The notes beneath the pieces were generated by a model. It saw only the letters and a list, made by a program, of their open reading frames with translations. It had not been told where the DNA came from and made no database searches. Position numbers and translations under genes: made by a program. Positions 19,528 to 31,543 of a stretch of DNA of 64,000 nucleotides are shown piece by piece. Source of the DNA: Acrasis kona (Eukaryota; Heterolobosea; Eutetramitea; Acrasida; Acrasidae). The stretch is taken from NCBI GenBank assembly GCA_026419775.2, contig JAOPGA020001095.1, positions 19,049 through 83,048 of the forward strand, in the 5' to 3' direction. Positions within the stretch are counted from its first letter, which is position 1. The number at the start of each line of letters is the position of its first letter.

Positions 19528-21330
19528 TCAAGAACAAGCCACGAATGTTGACTTCTTGCTAGAGGAGTTTTTTACGCTCTTGGGACTCCATAATGATTCT
19601 GAAAAGAAGTGTTGTATTTGGTTGGATCCCGAAGGTGTCAAAGAGTTTAGGTTGGTCGGCGTGCTGCTTGTTGGCGTGGTGGATCTAGTGGTCATGTTGT
19701 GAGCTCCTCTTGAACTGTCTTCTCCTAATAACAGACCACTGTCGCTCATGTTGCCAGTGTTGAAGTTCAATGACTCAAAGTCATAGTCGTTACCTTGTAT
19801 GGTTTCGTCTAAACTTATGCTGAGTTTGTTGTACTTTCCGCTTTGACTGTCTAGTTGCTTTGTTGGTGACTTGCAGTAACTCTGGCCGAATGGATTAAAT
19901 ATCCGTTCTTCGCTCTCAAGTTTGAGTTTGTCGCCTTCAAGGTCAAGCACGTGTGTTTTGAATCTCTTTTCATCTGGTTCTTCATTGTGATGGGAATCTT
20001 CGGCACGTAGATGAATGTCATCGAACTGTCCTATGCTCTCTTCAGAGACACCTTCGTCCATCCTTAGTTTTCTTTTGACACCAACAAAGTTTGCGTTGCT
20101 GTACAATTCGAACTTGGGCATGTCTGACACGTATGGAGATGAAGATGTACTTTGGTTGTTGAACCCTGTCATTATTCCACGATTGTTTACATTGTTGAAT
20201 CCAGCACCCATCATCTGTACCGGTGGATTGATCACGACGTGTCGGAGTACATCTGGCGCTGGACCTTCGGAAACAGCAGAAAAGGGTTCCTCGTCGTCCT
20301 CGTTACTACTCAAACTGTCTTCTCCGAGATCCTGAGATGGGGATTCGCCTGGGCGTGCCTTGTCGTGTCTTCTCGATAGAGTAGAGTTCCAGTGGTTCTT
20401 GATGGCGTTGGCAGTTCTTCCGGGAAGGCACCTGCTGATCTTGGCCCATTGGTTTCCATGCTTGGTGTGCATTTCCACAATGATGCTGTCCTCTTGGTTT
20501 GTCCATGCCTTCTTGTTGATCTTTGGATCCAAGTGGTTCAAGTACCTCTCTCTGCATTGTTTCCCGATTCTACCCTTGAGGTGACTAGCAATGAAGCTCC
20601 ATCTCTTGGCGCCATATTTTTTCACAAGCTCGACGAGCTTCTTATCCTCCTCTTCGGTCCACGATCCTTTAATGTGGAACTCGAGCTCGTCCTTTAGGGT
20701 AACGTTATTGGGGGTCGTGCTCATCTTTTGCATGAGGGGTAATGACATGGGAGTAGAAGGCGTAGACGGCGGAGTAGTCAAGTGAATGTGTATGGGTTTT
20801 TGTTGTTGTTGTACTTGCTGTACTTGTTGTATCATGTTATTCACAGCTTGGTGTTGCACTTGCTGGTGTTGCTGCACAAAGGGATTGTTCATCATTGGTG
20901 AGGAGGGCATGTGTGGAGGAGTAGAGTGCGAGGGTATTTGTTCTACGGGCATGCTCAGCTGCATCATTTCTAATACTCTATTGTATACATGGATGGGTAA
21001 TTTACACACGACGAAGGGCTCGTCATTTTTTTGTACAAGGTCGACAATCGGTAGAGAGTCAGTATACATGACGCTGGGCATGCTGTTGCTGTTTTGATTG
21101 TGTATCACACTCGACATCATGTTATTATTGTTGTATTGTTGGTCGAGCATTACTGCAAAGTGCTGCCCGCTCGGCACCTGATTACTCTGTTGTTGGGGGC
21201 TATTAAGGGTAAAGTTTATTTGGTTCTGCTTTTGATTTGCGCTGTGGTTAGTTTCTTGTTTTACACTAAAGTCGTGAAGGAACATCTTTTGGTTGTGAAT
21301 ATCTCCGAAGTGGTCGGATACCAAGTTCAT
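19528..21330 (-). CDS. R2R3-type MYB transcription factor
   Basis: A single-exon 600-residue nuclear protein. Two MYB repeats lie at about residues 220-320: R2 is GSWTEEEDKKLVELVKKYG..W..IA..L.GR.GKQCRERYLNHL, R3 is AWTNQEDSIIVEMHTKHGNQW..IS..LPGRTANAIKNHWNSTL. All tryptophans expected in R2 are present; R3 begins AWT and retains the later W residues. A full R1 repeat is absent, as in plant-type R2R3 factors, though the repeat sequence resembles animal c-Myb. The flanks are low-complexity (Gln, Asn, Ser, Thr-Pro), typical of activation regions. A conserved-looking segment at about 92-125 (VVCKLPIHVYNRVLEMMQLS) is unassigned. Its 5' side faces a gene-poor 1.25-kb region. Confidence 0.92.
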   Translation of the reverse strand: MNLVSDHFGDIHNQKMFLHDFSVKQETNHSANQKQNQINFTLNSPQQQSNQVPSGQHFAVMLDQQYNNNNMMSSVIHNQNSNSMPSVMYTDSLPIVDLVQKNDEPFVVCKLPIHVYNRVLEMMQLSMPVEQIPSHSTPPHMPSSPMMNNPFVQQHQQVQHQAVNNMIQQVQQVQQQQKPIHIHLTTPPSTPSTPMSLPLMQKMSTTPNNVTLKDELEFHIKGSWTEEEDKKLVELVKKYGAKRWSFIASHLKGRIGKQCRERYLNHLDPKINKKAWTNQEDSIIVEMHTKHGNQWAKISRCLPGRTANAIKNHWNSTLSRRHDKARPGESPSQDLGEDSLSSNEDDEEPFSAVSEGPAPDVLRHVVINPPVQMMGAGFNNVNNRGIMTGFNNQSTSSSPYVSDMPKFELYSNANFVGVKRKLRMDEGVSEESIGQFDDIHLRAEDSHHNEEPDEKRFKTHVLDLEGDKLKLESEERIFNPFGQSYCKSPTKQLDSQSGKYNKLSISLDETIQGNDYDFESLNFNTGNMSDSGLLLGEDSSRGAHNMTTRSTTPTSSTPTNLNSLTPSGSNQIQHFFSESLWSPKSVKNSSSKKSTFVACS

Positions 21331-22585
21331 ATTACGGATTTGGGGTATAAGATTGAACAGTAGGTTTGCTCTACTGACGTGTTCAAGGTTTGTAGATTTT
21401 TATCTGTGTTGTTTTCTTGCTCACAGAGGGTGTTTAAAATTATAAATAACACACGGACCAATGAAAAATATTTTCAGTTCCCATGTATGGAATACCAAAT
21501 CCTTTTTAGATTAAGGGGTCCAAATAATGTAAGGGCGGCGAATATCTCGTAAAAAGTAATTTTATTGGAGCTTTAAAATTAGATTTTTAAATTTAAATTA
21601 CAATATCCTTTTTGAGTTGGTTGACTCCCGGGGGACTTGAATTACGAGGGGTCCAACAGGATATTGTAATCCGTACGTGTCAAGAAATATTGTCGACACT
21701 AGCGACTTACGACGAAGCCTGAGACGTTTATGCTTCTTTATTTCAGATCCTGTAGCGCATCCAGCCAGGTTACGGAGGATTAGACGGAATTAAATAACAA
21801 ATCATTGCTTATAAGTTTACAGGTAAGGTAGGCGTAGTATCACTACATGCATAAGGTGTTGGATTTCTGTCCTGTTGCAACTATTGTTGATCTACCGATT
21901 TTGCTATATTTCCCTCATGTTGGTAACAAAGCCATCTTTGCCTTAAATGTTCCATTATAGCACCTCTGTACCTCACTCTTATTGTGTTTGACGTTGTCAC
22001 TATTGGTGTGGCCCAATACTTTCATACAATACTTTCCTCCTTAGTCTGTTTGCATACTCTCTATGCATTACTCTTGTCGTGTGTTTTTGTTTAAAAAGTT
22101 TACCGCATCGCAGTTAGTTTCGGTCGGTTATGGTCGTTGATCGGTTAATGCTTTTCTATAGTTGGATGTGCATTGTAAATGGATCCCCGCAGTCCAGTTT
22201 TTCTGCTACCGACATAACACCCGAAGTTTGACAGACAAATTATCACAATATCAACGAAAAGAGGTTAATTAGGAGCACCAAGAATTTAAAAAGAGTTATA
22301 TTTTATGTTTTGATTGAACTGAAAAAGGATATTTGAACAACTTAATATTAAATGTGAGCACAACATTGTAGAGATCAGATCGGCTTTTGGAAAGTTATCG
22401 GTAACTCCTTCTAAATTAATGCGATCATGCGCTTCAGATTCCTCATCTCCCGAATGCCATTAAAAGAAAAATCTTAGAGCTCTATAGTTTTGCATGCAAA
22501 TCCAAATACATGAACTTGAATTTTTTATTGCATCTCTCGAATCATCACCCTAACGCTAAAGAAATTGTTTCACAAGATTAATTTA
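21331..22585. other. Long gene-poor intergenic region
   Basis: About 1.25 kb between the MYB gene and the decayed cholinesterase-like gene. I see no supported coding segment. It contains a perfect 13-bp inverted repeat (listed separately) and a repeated GGGGTCCAA motif near 21514 and 21648. The MYB promoter should be at its left end. Confidence 0.5.
21597..21670. repeat. Perfect 13-bp inverted repeat with 48-nt spacer
   Basis: ATTACAATATCCT at 21597-21609 is the exact reverse complement of AGGATATTGTAAT at 21658-21670. Additional partial pairing (GTTGG near 21616 with CCAAC near 21653) lies just inside, around a GC-rich CCCGGGG core. It could form a hairpin or cruciform, or be a tiny decayed MITE; no flanking duplication was recognised. 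Confidence 0.7.
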
Positions 22586-24355
22586 ATGAAAACTGTGCAA
22601 AATTTTACAATCCTTTTGAAATGTATGATGTTTAGAATAGTCTTTATTATTGTGCTGCTTACTTGTGTGAGTGCATCACAAAAATTGAATGTAAGGACAA
22701 AAAGCGGACTAGTATCAGGAATAAAAGATTCAGCGTACATGTTTTATGGAATTCCCTACGCACAACCACCAATTGGTTCGTTGAGATTTCGCTCTCCTCA
22801 ATCTGTTTCATCATGGGATGGAGTACTTGATGCCGGGAAACCTGGTAGTATTTGCTATCAAGAGCAGTACAAAGGTGCAATGAGTGAGGATTGTCTTTTC
22901 CTGAACATTTTCGTCCCACCAAGTGTTGGAGTTGGTGAGGAGTATTTGACTGGGTCTTATCCAATTATGATCTACTTCAGTGGTTTGTTAACAAACTTTG
23001 TGTTAAATTCACATAAAAAGGCGACCAACGATTTACAAGCGGAGGTTCCAACTTTCTGAAGCCCATTTACTTGACAAAATCAGAAACAACACAGAGGGAG
23101 CAAATAATAATAACATTTAATTACCGTGTTGGGGCCTTTTGGATTCTTCTATGATGGGAAGGAGGGTAACAGTGGACTTTTAGATCAACTTCAAATGCTT
23201 AGCTGGGTGAAGCTAAACATACAACTTTTTGGTGGAGATTCCAAATAGGATTACTCTATTCGGTGATGCATCTGGTGCTTATAGTATTGTATGTATTGTT
23301 TTTATAATTAAACTTAACATGAACGTTAGCTCTCTCTTCTAGCCTCACCAAAAGTAGAGGATAATTTGTTTCAATCCATCATCCTACAGAATCCATGGAT
23401 ACAAGTAAAAGAAAAACAATCAGAAGAATCATTGCGTGCATCAGATGAACTATTCACAAAAAGTGGTTGCAACGATCTGCTCTGCTTACAAGATCTTACA
23501 GCCAATTCTCTATTACAACTCTCGACAAACATTACATTTGCACCAACCATAGATGGATCATTCTTAAAGACTTCAATCGAAGAATCGATCCGCAGCAGAG
23601 ACATTAAAAGAAAACCCATCATTCTGGGGTCAACCAAGTACGGAGATGCTTGTAAGGAATATGTTCATTTACCTCAAAACACAACTGCAGAGGATGCCAT
23701 CTTGGAACTTTACAAAGAAAATGGATTATTGACGACGAATCAACTTTTAAGGTACTATGACCTGATGCAAGAGGGATCACCTAAAGAAGCTCTCATGACC
23801 ATTTACACAGACAAGATGACGCACTGTCCAACTCGTCACATGGCCTCCAGTCTGTCGTCGTTGGTACCTGTATACGTTTATCTACTTAATGTAACACTCA
23901 ACACCAGTCAACCATGCACGTTAAATGGAGGAAGATTAACCGACACATTACTACTATTTCCGGAGAGCGTTCGATTAGGGATTATACCTGGATTGAAGGA
24001 ACTTACATTATCACCAGAACTAAATCATACATCCAATCAATTGGTTGCCCTGTGGACTAACTTTGCACATTTTCCGAGAGATGTAACGCATCCCTTTGAA
24101 AAATATGAGCACTCACATCAGGTCGAGTTATTGATTCACAACACGAACATGAGCTTGATACACGAGAGGATGAACATAGTATGTGATGTGTGGGATTATC
24201 CTAATAAGCAATTAATTATTACTGTCGCCGTTGCCACATCAGTTTTGATAGTGGTGTTAATAACCTTGTTGTTGGGCTTTTCGGTTCCAAAGTGTGTAAA
24301 AATATTAAGAAATAAGAAGAAATCCTCTCCATCTCCCTACGAAGAAATATTCTAA
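22586..24355 (+). pseudogene. Cholinesterase/carboxylesterase-like membrane protein, disrupted
   Basis: The N-terminal part (to about 23056) has a signal peptide (FRIVFIIVLLTCVSA) and clear type B carboxylesterase sequence: KSGLVSGIKDS, YGIPYAQPPIGSLRFR, EDCLFLNIF. Similarity then continues in other frames: GGSNFLKPIYLTKSETTQRE, then GPFGFFYDGKEGNSGLLDQL and MLSWVKLNIQLFGGD, then FGDASGAYSI. Two frameshifts and a TAG (about 23250) break it, and the nucleophile motif GESAG reads GDASG, so the catalytic Ser is gone. A 54-nt intron probably lies at about 23289-23342. From 23343 to 24355 the C-terminal half is intact and ends in a transmembrane helix (LIITVAVATSVLIVVLITLL) and a short basic tail, like neuroligins. 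Either a pseudogene or an inactive adhesion-type homologue with assembly errors. Confidence 0.75.
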
Positions 24356-24395
24356 TAAAAAATTTGTTTTTGAAATTTGCTTCTTTATTCACACC

Positions 24396-27300
24396 TTATT
24401 GCAAATTTTGAATGCTCTGCTTTACATTGTTAACAAACTTTACAATCTGGTTCTTTTGAACAGGCTTGGTGACATAGGAATTCATACCAGATGCCAACCC
24501 ATGTTCTTGATGCTCCTGTCTCGCGTTGCCGCTCAAACCAACAATAAAAACAGCCTTTTTATTTTGTTCACGTTCATATTCTCTAATCTTTTTTGTACAA
24601 TCCAAACCATTCATTCTAGGCATGGACACATCCATGAGCACCAAATCAAACTCTCCGCTGGTATACTTTTCGTATCCCTGAACGCCATCATTGGCAGTCT
24701 CACAAGTACAATTCAAAGAATTTAACATTTTCACGATCACCCGCTGATTGATTAAATTATCTTCCACCACCAACACATTCAAATTAATCAACAATTGTAA
24801 ATCTTCAACGCTCTTATCCGATATACCAATATCGCTCACTCTCCTCTGGCTCTGTCGATAATGATTGGCCTGTTCATCTGCCGCCTGTTCGCACACCATT
24901 GTAAAGTTAAACTTGCTTCCTACGGTCATTCCGAATTCCTTTCCAGATTCCACCCATATCCTTCCGCCCATCAACTCTGATAACATCTTACTTATAAACA
25001 AACCTAATCCACTTCCAGAGTACTCGGACATGTCTCTCTGAGTGGCTTGGACGAATCGATCGAATATGCTGACGCGATCCAACGCATCGACGCCCATTCC
25101 CGTGTCAATCACGCTGAACAACACCTCTAGCTTATTACCAGCTGCCACCTGCACCACATCGCAGTGAATCGTCACTCCGCCTGTCTTTGTAAACTTGATG
25201 GCGTTGCTCACCAAGTTGATCAAGATTTGAGATAGTCTGTTGAAATCAGCAATCACTATCAGTCCCTTCACTGCATCGCTCACATCATCCACCAACGATA
25301 TTTGTTTCTTGTTAGCATCCGCTATGAACATTTGCTCCACCGATTGGATCAAATTAAAAGGCGACATGGGTCTATTTACCAACTTTACCTTGTTCATTTC
25401 CAATTTGGAAAGCGTGAGCACGTCGTCGGTAATTACTTTTTGATACAAACCACACGCCTGAATAGCCTCTGCGCATGAGTGAATGGAATCAAGGTGATCA
25501 CCGAACTTCGATACGTATTGAGTTAGATTTAATGCTTCCAACTCTTGAGTAATTGTTTTTAATACTTCGCAATTGCCCAATAAACCTTGAATTGGATTTC
25601 TAATCTCGTGACAAATTCTATCGACGAATTCTTCCTGTAGCTTATGATACTGTTGTTCCTTTTTACGATTAGCTTCCGCTTCTGCCAATTCCTTCGTAAT
25701 TCTCATTTGGCTCGAGAAGAATCGAGCGTTCTCGAGAGAAATAGCCACTTGGGTGCTGAGTATGGTCATGACGTTAACTTGATCTGGTTTGAAACAATCG
25801 GTCGTTAGATTGTTTTCCATGTATAACACAGCTACGACTTTTTGTTTTCTGGTCACCGGCAAACACATCATTGACTTTATTTTATTTTTCATCACATAGT
25901 CATCTTGAGCGAATAAAGCATCTTCGTGAGCACATCGACTCACAATGATTGATTTGGTCGCTGATACGTGATTGATGGCATGGATGGATCCATTGGACCA
26001 CGTACTTAGTGCAATGTTGCACAAAGAGTCTTGATTGCCGTTTGATTGTGCTTTGACTCTATCGCCCACCACAATGGCTCCCATGCTAGCATTAGCCGTC
26101 TTGACTATAATGTTGATAATGTTGAGCAATAGTTTATCGGTGTCAATGTCGCTGGAGATGATGTGAGAGGCCTTGATGATGTTTTGAATGTCGTAGGTGA
26201 CCAAATTCATGTTGATTGTTTTCGTGGCGTATTGGTCTGCGTCCTCGCTGGTGAAGCTAGTGACGGTGATTGGATTGCTGCTGGACTCTCCGTGCGAATG
26301 ACTAGTAACGAATGGGAATTCGTTCTCCAATAATTCTAATTTCTTGATGGCGCCCCATTTCTTGTACCGATTATAAGCATCGGTGATGCTCGCGTTTGCA
26401 AATCGAACGGAATCCAACGTGAATAAGAATCTGCCCTCTAATTCAAGCGCTAATGCTTGTTCATGAATGAATTTTTGTTTTTTGGCCTCCAGAATGGCCT
26501 GTTGATAAGTTTCGAGAGCTGCATAGCGGCTCTGTTCCACATAAGCACTATATTCTGCCTTTACTAACAATAATTTGTTATAAAAGTTATCTGGACAATA
26601 TTTTGACCATAAAGTCAATAATCGAATGTCCTCCTTTAGTCTAGTTTTGATGTTACGGATGGTGCTCTTGTATTGATTGGCATGTGGTTTGATGGCTCTT
26701 AGTATTCTAATCATGTTTAGAGAATTAAACATTGCATGATAGGATAGAGCAAAAAAGGCTCTCGCAAATACGACTCTCTCGTCAATTTCCTTTAGAGAGC
26801 TCAACTTTCTGCTCACGAACGAATCCAATGTTTCGGTCTCTGAACAATAATCTGGCTCCAACATGAACTCTAACATGCTCTTAAAAGCAAATAAAACACC
26901 GATGGGCGTTCCGGTCATCATTCTACTCAATATACTCTGCACGGCCTCGCCTACGGTTGGTTCTGGTACTTTACCGAGTAATATATCAAAGGTACCGATG
27001 GTAGCTGAAGAAATGTCCATCATGGGTTGATTATGATGCTTCACTGCTAATTGTTGACTATACAACATGTCCTTCATGGCAATATTAATTTCGTAACCTG
27101 CATAAATGATTGCAGGACTGCTAACGCTAATGGTAAACATTGTATATAATACCTCACCACATTCCATGCCCATATCGAATACTTCTTTACAGCTCTTGAT
27201 TGAATCGCTGAGTGGATAAAACCAATGACGCACCATACAATTATACAAGTGAACAGCTCTCGTACGTTCCGGTAATTGAGTAGGGAACAAATCATCCGCG

Positions 27301-30300
27301 CAATGGATAATAATCTCTGCTAATTCCTTACCAAGATCGAATTGTTCCTTACTGAGAAGCGTCAGTGTATAAAGAACGGCCACTGCGCTAAATTCTGCAT
27401 TGATGCACGTGCTAAGCATGATGCGCGCCGATATGCTAGAAATGACTGGATACAGCACTTGATCGCCCATGAAACTAGCGATGCACAGTGCCTGGAACGT
27501 GGTAAATAACACAGCATCCTCGGGTCGAGGCTCGCCCACAATCTTTTCGATATTAATTTTACGAGTGACTGGATCTCGTAGTCCATCCAGTAACTCCTCG
27601 ATGGCAATTCGATCCTTTTCGAACAATGGATCGGCAATTTCGGCCACGCTAGGAGGCATCACCAAATTGTAATGCTTGAGAACGTCTCTACCGAATCCAA
27701 GTGCCAATGGACAATTAGAGAACGAATTGGCCTTGGTGATGCACAAGCTATAAACGCTTCCGAGCTCCAATTTCGTTTTGCCCCTCTCGAGCAACATTTC
27801 GGTAATTTCGTCCGAGTGAGCGAAATCACTAACCAAAAAATAAGTCACCGCCAATTCCATGTACAATGGGAAGATCAAATCGTGATACTTTTCCCAACAT
27901 TCTTCTTGATTGGTGCATAATGCCTTTATGCATTCGATTCCTTGGTGGAAATAATTAAATGCGTTGGAGTAGGACGCCGCTTCTTGATTCTTCTTTCCTG
28001 CTTGTAAATTCATTCGAGCAATTTCTTCGATTTGAATGGTGACGGGGCGATCGTCCAACGAAGAAACGTATTGTGCGTATTGTGAATCGTTCACGAGTTG
28101 TCTTCCCTTGTTCAGGTGGTCAACCACGTCCAACATGTTCTTTGCTTGTTCCTTTTGTAAATGACGAGCATCTCTATCGTCCGTTTCGTGTTTCTCCGAT
28201 AACAACCGATCGTTTGCAAATAACCATCTCTTGCCGATGGACCAATGAATGAAATTTCTTTCGGATTGATTGGTTCGTAAATGAGCCGCTTCTTGTACTC
28301 TATCGTGCGCAAAGTGCATTCGATCGTCGTAAACGACCATCATGCCTGCATCAAGCACTGGATACAAATCTTGCATCACGTTGTCGACGGGCAAGTCCAT
28401 GGCGATGGACAGCACTCGAATGTCAAAGTTGTTTCCCATGCACGAGGCCCATTTGAGAGCCTTTTCGGTTTGACCTCCGAATTGTTTGATTCGATGGGTC
28501 ATGAGGGTGATGACGTTGCTGGTGATGCTTTGTAAACGAATCTTGTCCATGTTCCACTGCCACACCCTTCCCTGTCTCATGATTAACTTTTCGCTGTATA
28601 ACGTGGTCATGAACAAGTGTACGAAGAATGGATTGCCTTCTGTTTTTAAATGTACGAGATCGGCAAGTTCAGCAATGTCGTCGGTTGATGTGGAGGGCGT
28701 TGGTGATCTTGATCTGGACGTGTTGCAACCGCTTCCTTGTAGCGTATCGGATATCCATCGATTAACTACTTGTGAGGGTAACGGCGTTAATACAAAATCA
28801 GTCACTTCCATCAAGGTGCGCATGTGGTCGATCATCTTGACGGCGGGATGTGACGGCGTCACTTCATTGTCTCGATAAGCGCCTACGAATAATAAATGTC
28901 TTGTTGTTTGTAGGATCATCTGTATCATGGCGACGCTCTCTCTATCGGCCCATTGTAAATCATCTGACACGTGTTAAAAATGCGAAAGCAATCGTTACTA
29001 ACCTAAAAACACTACCAACGGCTTCTCCTCTTGCACGAATACATTCACGAACTTTCCGAAAATTAGATCCAGCCTATTTTTGGCCTCCGCAGGTGCTATT
29101 TTTAGTACAGCAGGTTGTTCTCCAATCACTTGTTGCACTTCGGGTATCAAATCGATAATCAGTGTGCCTAGACCTCCAACAGCCTCCAAAATTCTCTTCT
29201 TCCACATCGCCAATCTATTCTCTCCTTCTCCAAGGATTTGTTTGATGAGGCCTTGAAATGACTCAATGATTGCGCTGTACATTGAACTTCTTTCCATTTG
29301 GTCATACTTTGAATGTTATTACTTTGCATTGCTTTGTGCTTACTTTTCCACTCGCAAAATATCCATAATGCATGTGTGCTGATCTCTGCACTTCTCTCAC
29401 GAGAGATGATTTTCCTAATGTGTTGTTGAGTGAAACTGAAATGTCGTCATACCTATACCAGAATATCCAGACACAAGCATCATTTCTGTAACACCTGTTT
29501 TTGACACTTTCTCAAAAGTACTGATCAACTCGCCTATCTGCTTCTCTCTACCGTATAAATGTTTGGGTATGTTGAAGCGCTCTACATAATCCGTAGAACC
29601 TATGGCGAACCATTCAATATTGTTGTTTTCGTCGATTCTATTCTGGCATTCACTCAAATCATTCTGAAGTCCCTGCCAAGACTTGTATCTCTCATTTGCA
29701 TCCTTGTTTAAAAGTTTCATTACGATGTCCGAAATGACTTTCGGTACTTTGTTTAAAGGAGGAGGTTCGACGGCTATATGACAATGTATAAGCTCCAAAA
29801 TGTCTTTACTAACAAAAGGCACACTTCCAGTAAGGAATTGATAGAAGGACATTCCCTAAAAATGATTAAAAATCAAACTTTCAAGAAAAATTACCAAACT
29901 ATAAAAATCTGTCCTATAATCTATTCTTCTATTAATTCTACCAGTTTGCTCTTTAGATTAAGAGTTAGTTTTAACATTCGAGTGACAAATGTACCCGGCG
30001 AAAGATATGCTAACGTTCCGTATACTTTCTGTAGAGCTGTCGTCGCCCTTTCTGTTTCTTCTTGTAGTCGTGTTGCACAACCAAAATCGATCTGGTAGAC
30101 GGTTCCATCTTTTGTCATTATCATGTTCGCGGGTTTCACATCTTTGATTACAATCATTCGACATTCCAATTGATCGCCTTACCTTTATGAATTACATTGT
30201 TCAAATGAATTTGTCTTAGTCCCTTGACACATTCAAGTGCTATGGTTAAAAAATGTTTAATTGAGAATCCCTCATCAGGAATGCTCGAGGACAATACTCT

Positions 30301-30600
30301 GCCCCCCACATCCTGCATAACAAGAGCTATCGTGCTCTCATCCTCCGAGTCGTTCATTTGCGCCTGAATTAGTTGGATTGGTTTAATGACATGGGTTGCG
30401 TCTTTGCTCGCTTGGAGCCCGACACTATATTCTCTTTTTAATTGCCTTATTATACCAGCAGTTGCATATTTTTCTGTATGTGTTTTGACAACAACGCTCT
30501 GTTGGTCTCTTGTGCATCGAAGCACCTGAATATGTTTCCCTGCGTAAAGTATCTCTGTGACCTCGAACTCATCTCCAAAACGTCCACTAAAACTTTCCAT
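24396..30600 (-). CDS. Giant hybrid kinase: Ser/Thr kinase-ATPase-GAF-histidine kinase-receiver
   Basis: Seven exons (30600-30183, 30141-29995, 29950-29895, 29855-29453, 29414-29344, 29306-29003, 28963-24396) sum to 5967 nt, giving 1988 residues in one frame. Residues 1-about 290 are a protein kinase (VVVKTHTEK, catalytic loop HKDVKPAN, DFG in IDFGCATRL, YLSPEQTGRIN). About 320-640 is an STAND/AAA-like ATPase (YGREKQIGEL, Walker A SGYSGIGKSS, Walker B-like VVFLDDLQWAD). A long helical TPR-like region follows, a GAF domain (about 1385-1560), HisKA with the phospho-His in CHEIRNPIQG (about 1584), HATPase (SNAIKFTKTG, DTGMGVD, GSGLGL), and a receiver with the phospho-Asp in LMDVSMPRMNG (about 1910) and the conserved Lys in VTKPV. 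This matches group X fungal and amoebal hybrid kinases acting in stress phosphorelays. No membrane segment, so it is cytosolic. Confidence 0.93.
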
Positions 30601-30787
30601 CGGATGAATCTAATGTGAAGGTGGACAATTGGATTTTTGTAAGCTGACAATTTTAGGTTAGTTTATCCACGAATACCCAAATAAAAGCAATGTTTCGACT
30701 TCCGAATGAATAGTAGATAGTGGTATGTAAGTGTATGTTTTCAATCTTCGTAATGGAGGTTAATTATCCCAAATTAATTCTAATTGT

Positions 30788-30803
30788 CCGCTTATCTGTC
30801 AGC
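30788..30803. repeat. Left target-site duplication of the retrotransposon
   Basis: CCGCTTATCTGTCAGC directly adjoins the poly(T) run that is the element's poly(A) tail. It matches the right copy at 31525-31543 except that the right copy has three extra bases (CTG). Confidence 0.7.
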
Positions 30804-31524
30804 TTTTTTTTTATAAATCGCATTCTGCGATAAGCTTTATTAGGTGGAGTGAAATGATTAAAAGCCGCTCCTAGCGGCGAAGTGCTTCATTAGATTCCCA
30901 TAGCCATCCCGTTGGGTCTTGTGTGCACTTGATCAAGATGGTTGACCTGACACCGTTTATTAGAAATTATTTACATGTGTATAAATGACTCTATACAGCT
31001 GAAGGTCCGCCTAGCTTGGCGGATTTGATGGCATGGATTGCGCAGCGCGCGTGCCAGATGGAATAGGAGGTTTCCATCAAGATGGTTGATATCTTCCTCA
31101 ACACTTGGAGTGGCTTTTTGACTGGTATCTTATTTGAAAAGCGCTTAACTACTTCCATACTAACCAAGTAAACTAGCGTAAATAGTAGCTTTGCACTTGT
31201 CAGTCATAGGATGTTCATCAAAGTCAAAACCACTTTGGTGTAGTGTGAACGGAAGACCCCAGAATTTGAAAGAGCCCTTTATGAGTGATCCAGGCAGCAT
31301 GTTGCTTTGAATCAGATCATTAATTGATCGCATTGCATCATAAGTGTATGGCAAATTTTTGCGACAATTTAGAAGCACATGGGATTGGTCCTCATATTGC
31401 AAACAACACCTCGGGCATTTGGTGTTGCTAATTTGGTTGTTGTTGTCCCAATACTGCATTTTAGAGAGTGTGCAGAGTTGATTGGAACGGAGACGGAGGA
31501 GGAAGATCTGTTTAGGTCGTGAAC
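30804..31524 (-). mobile_element. 5'-truncated non-LTR (LINE-type) retrotransposon insertion
   Basis: On the minus strand the element begins immediately at the right target duplication with coding sequence RPKQIFLLRLRSNQLCTLSK, then a zinc-binding RVT tail CPRCCLQYEDQSHVLLNC (C-x2-C..H-x4-C), typical of the end of LINE reverse-transcriptase ORFs. The frame shifts once near 31166, after which it reads VKRFSNKIPVKKPLQVLRKI and ends at TAG 30991-30993. A 3' UTR of about 180 bp has two perfect small hairpins (30864-30878 and 30817-30831), and the element closes with A9 (T9 at 30804-30812). Length 721 bp; the upstream endonuclease and RT domains are missing. It is inactive. Confidence 0.8.
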
Positions 31525-31543
31525 CGCTTATCTGCTGTCAGCA
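31525..31543. repeat. Right target-site duplication of the retrotransposon
   Basis: CCGCTTATCTGCTGTCAGC matches the 16-bp left copy with a 3-bp insertion. Within it starts a perfect palindrome (31531-31547), so the extra CTG may be slippage at a hairpin. Confidence 0.65.

Noticed and set aside
20786-21097. Cys-rich plus-strand ORF
   Set aside because: Antisense of the poly-Gln region of the MYB gene; Cys runs arise from CAA/CAG repeats.
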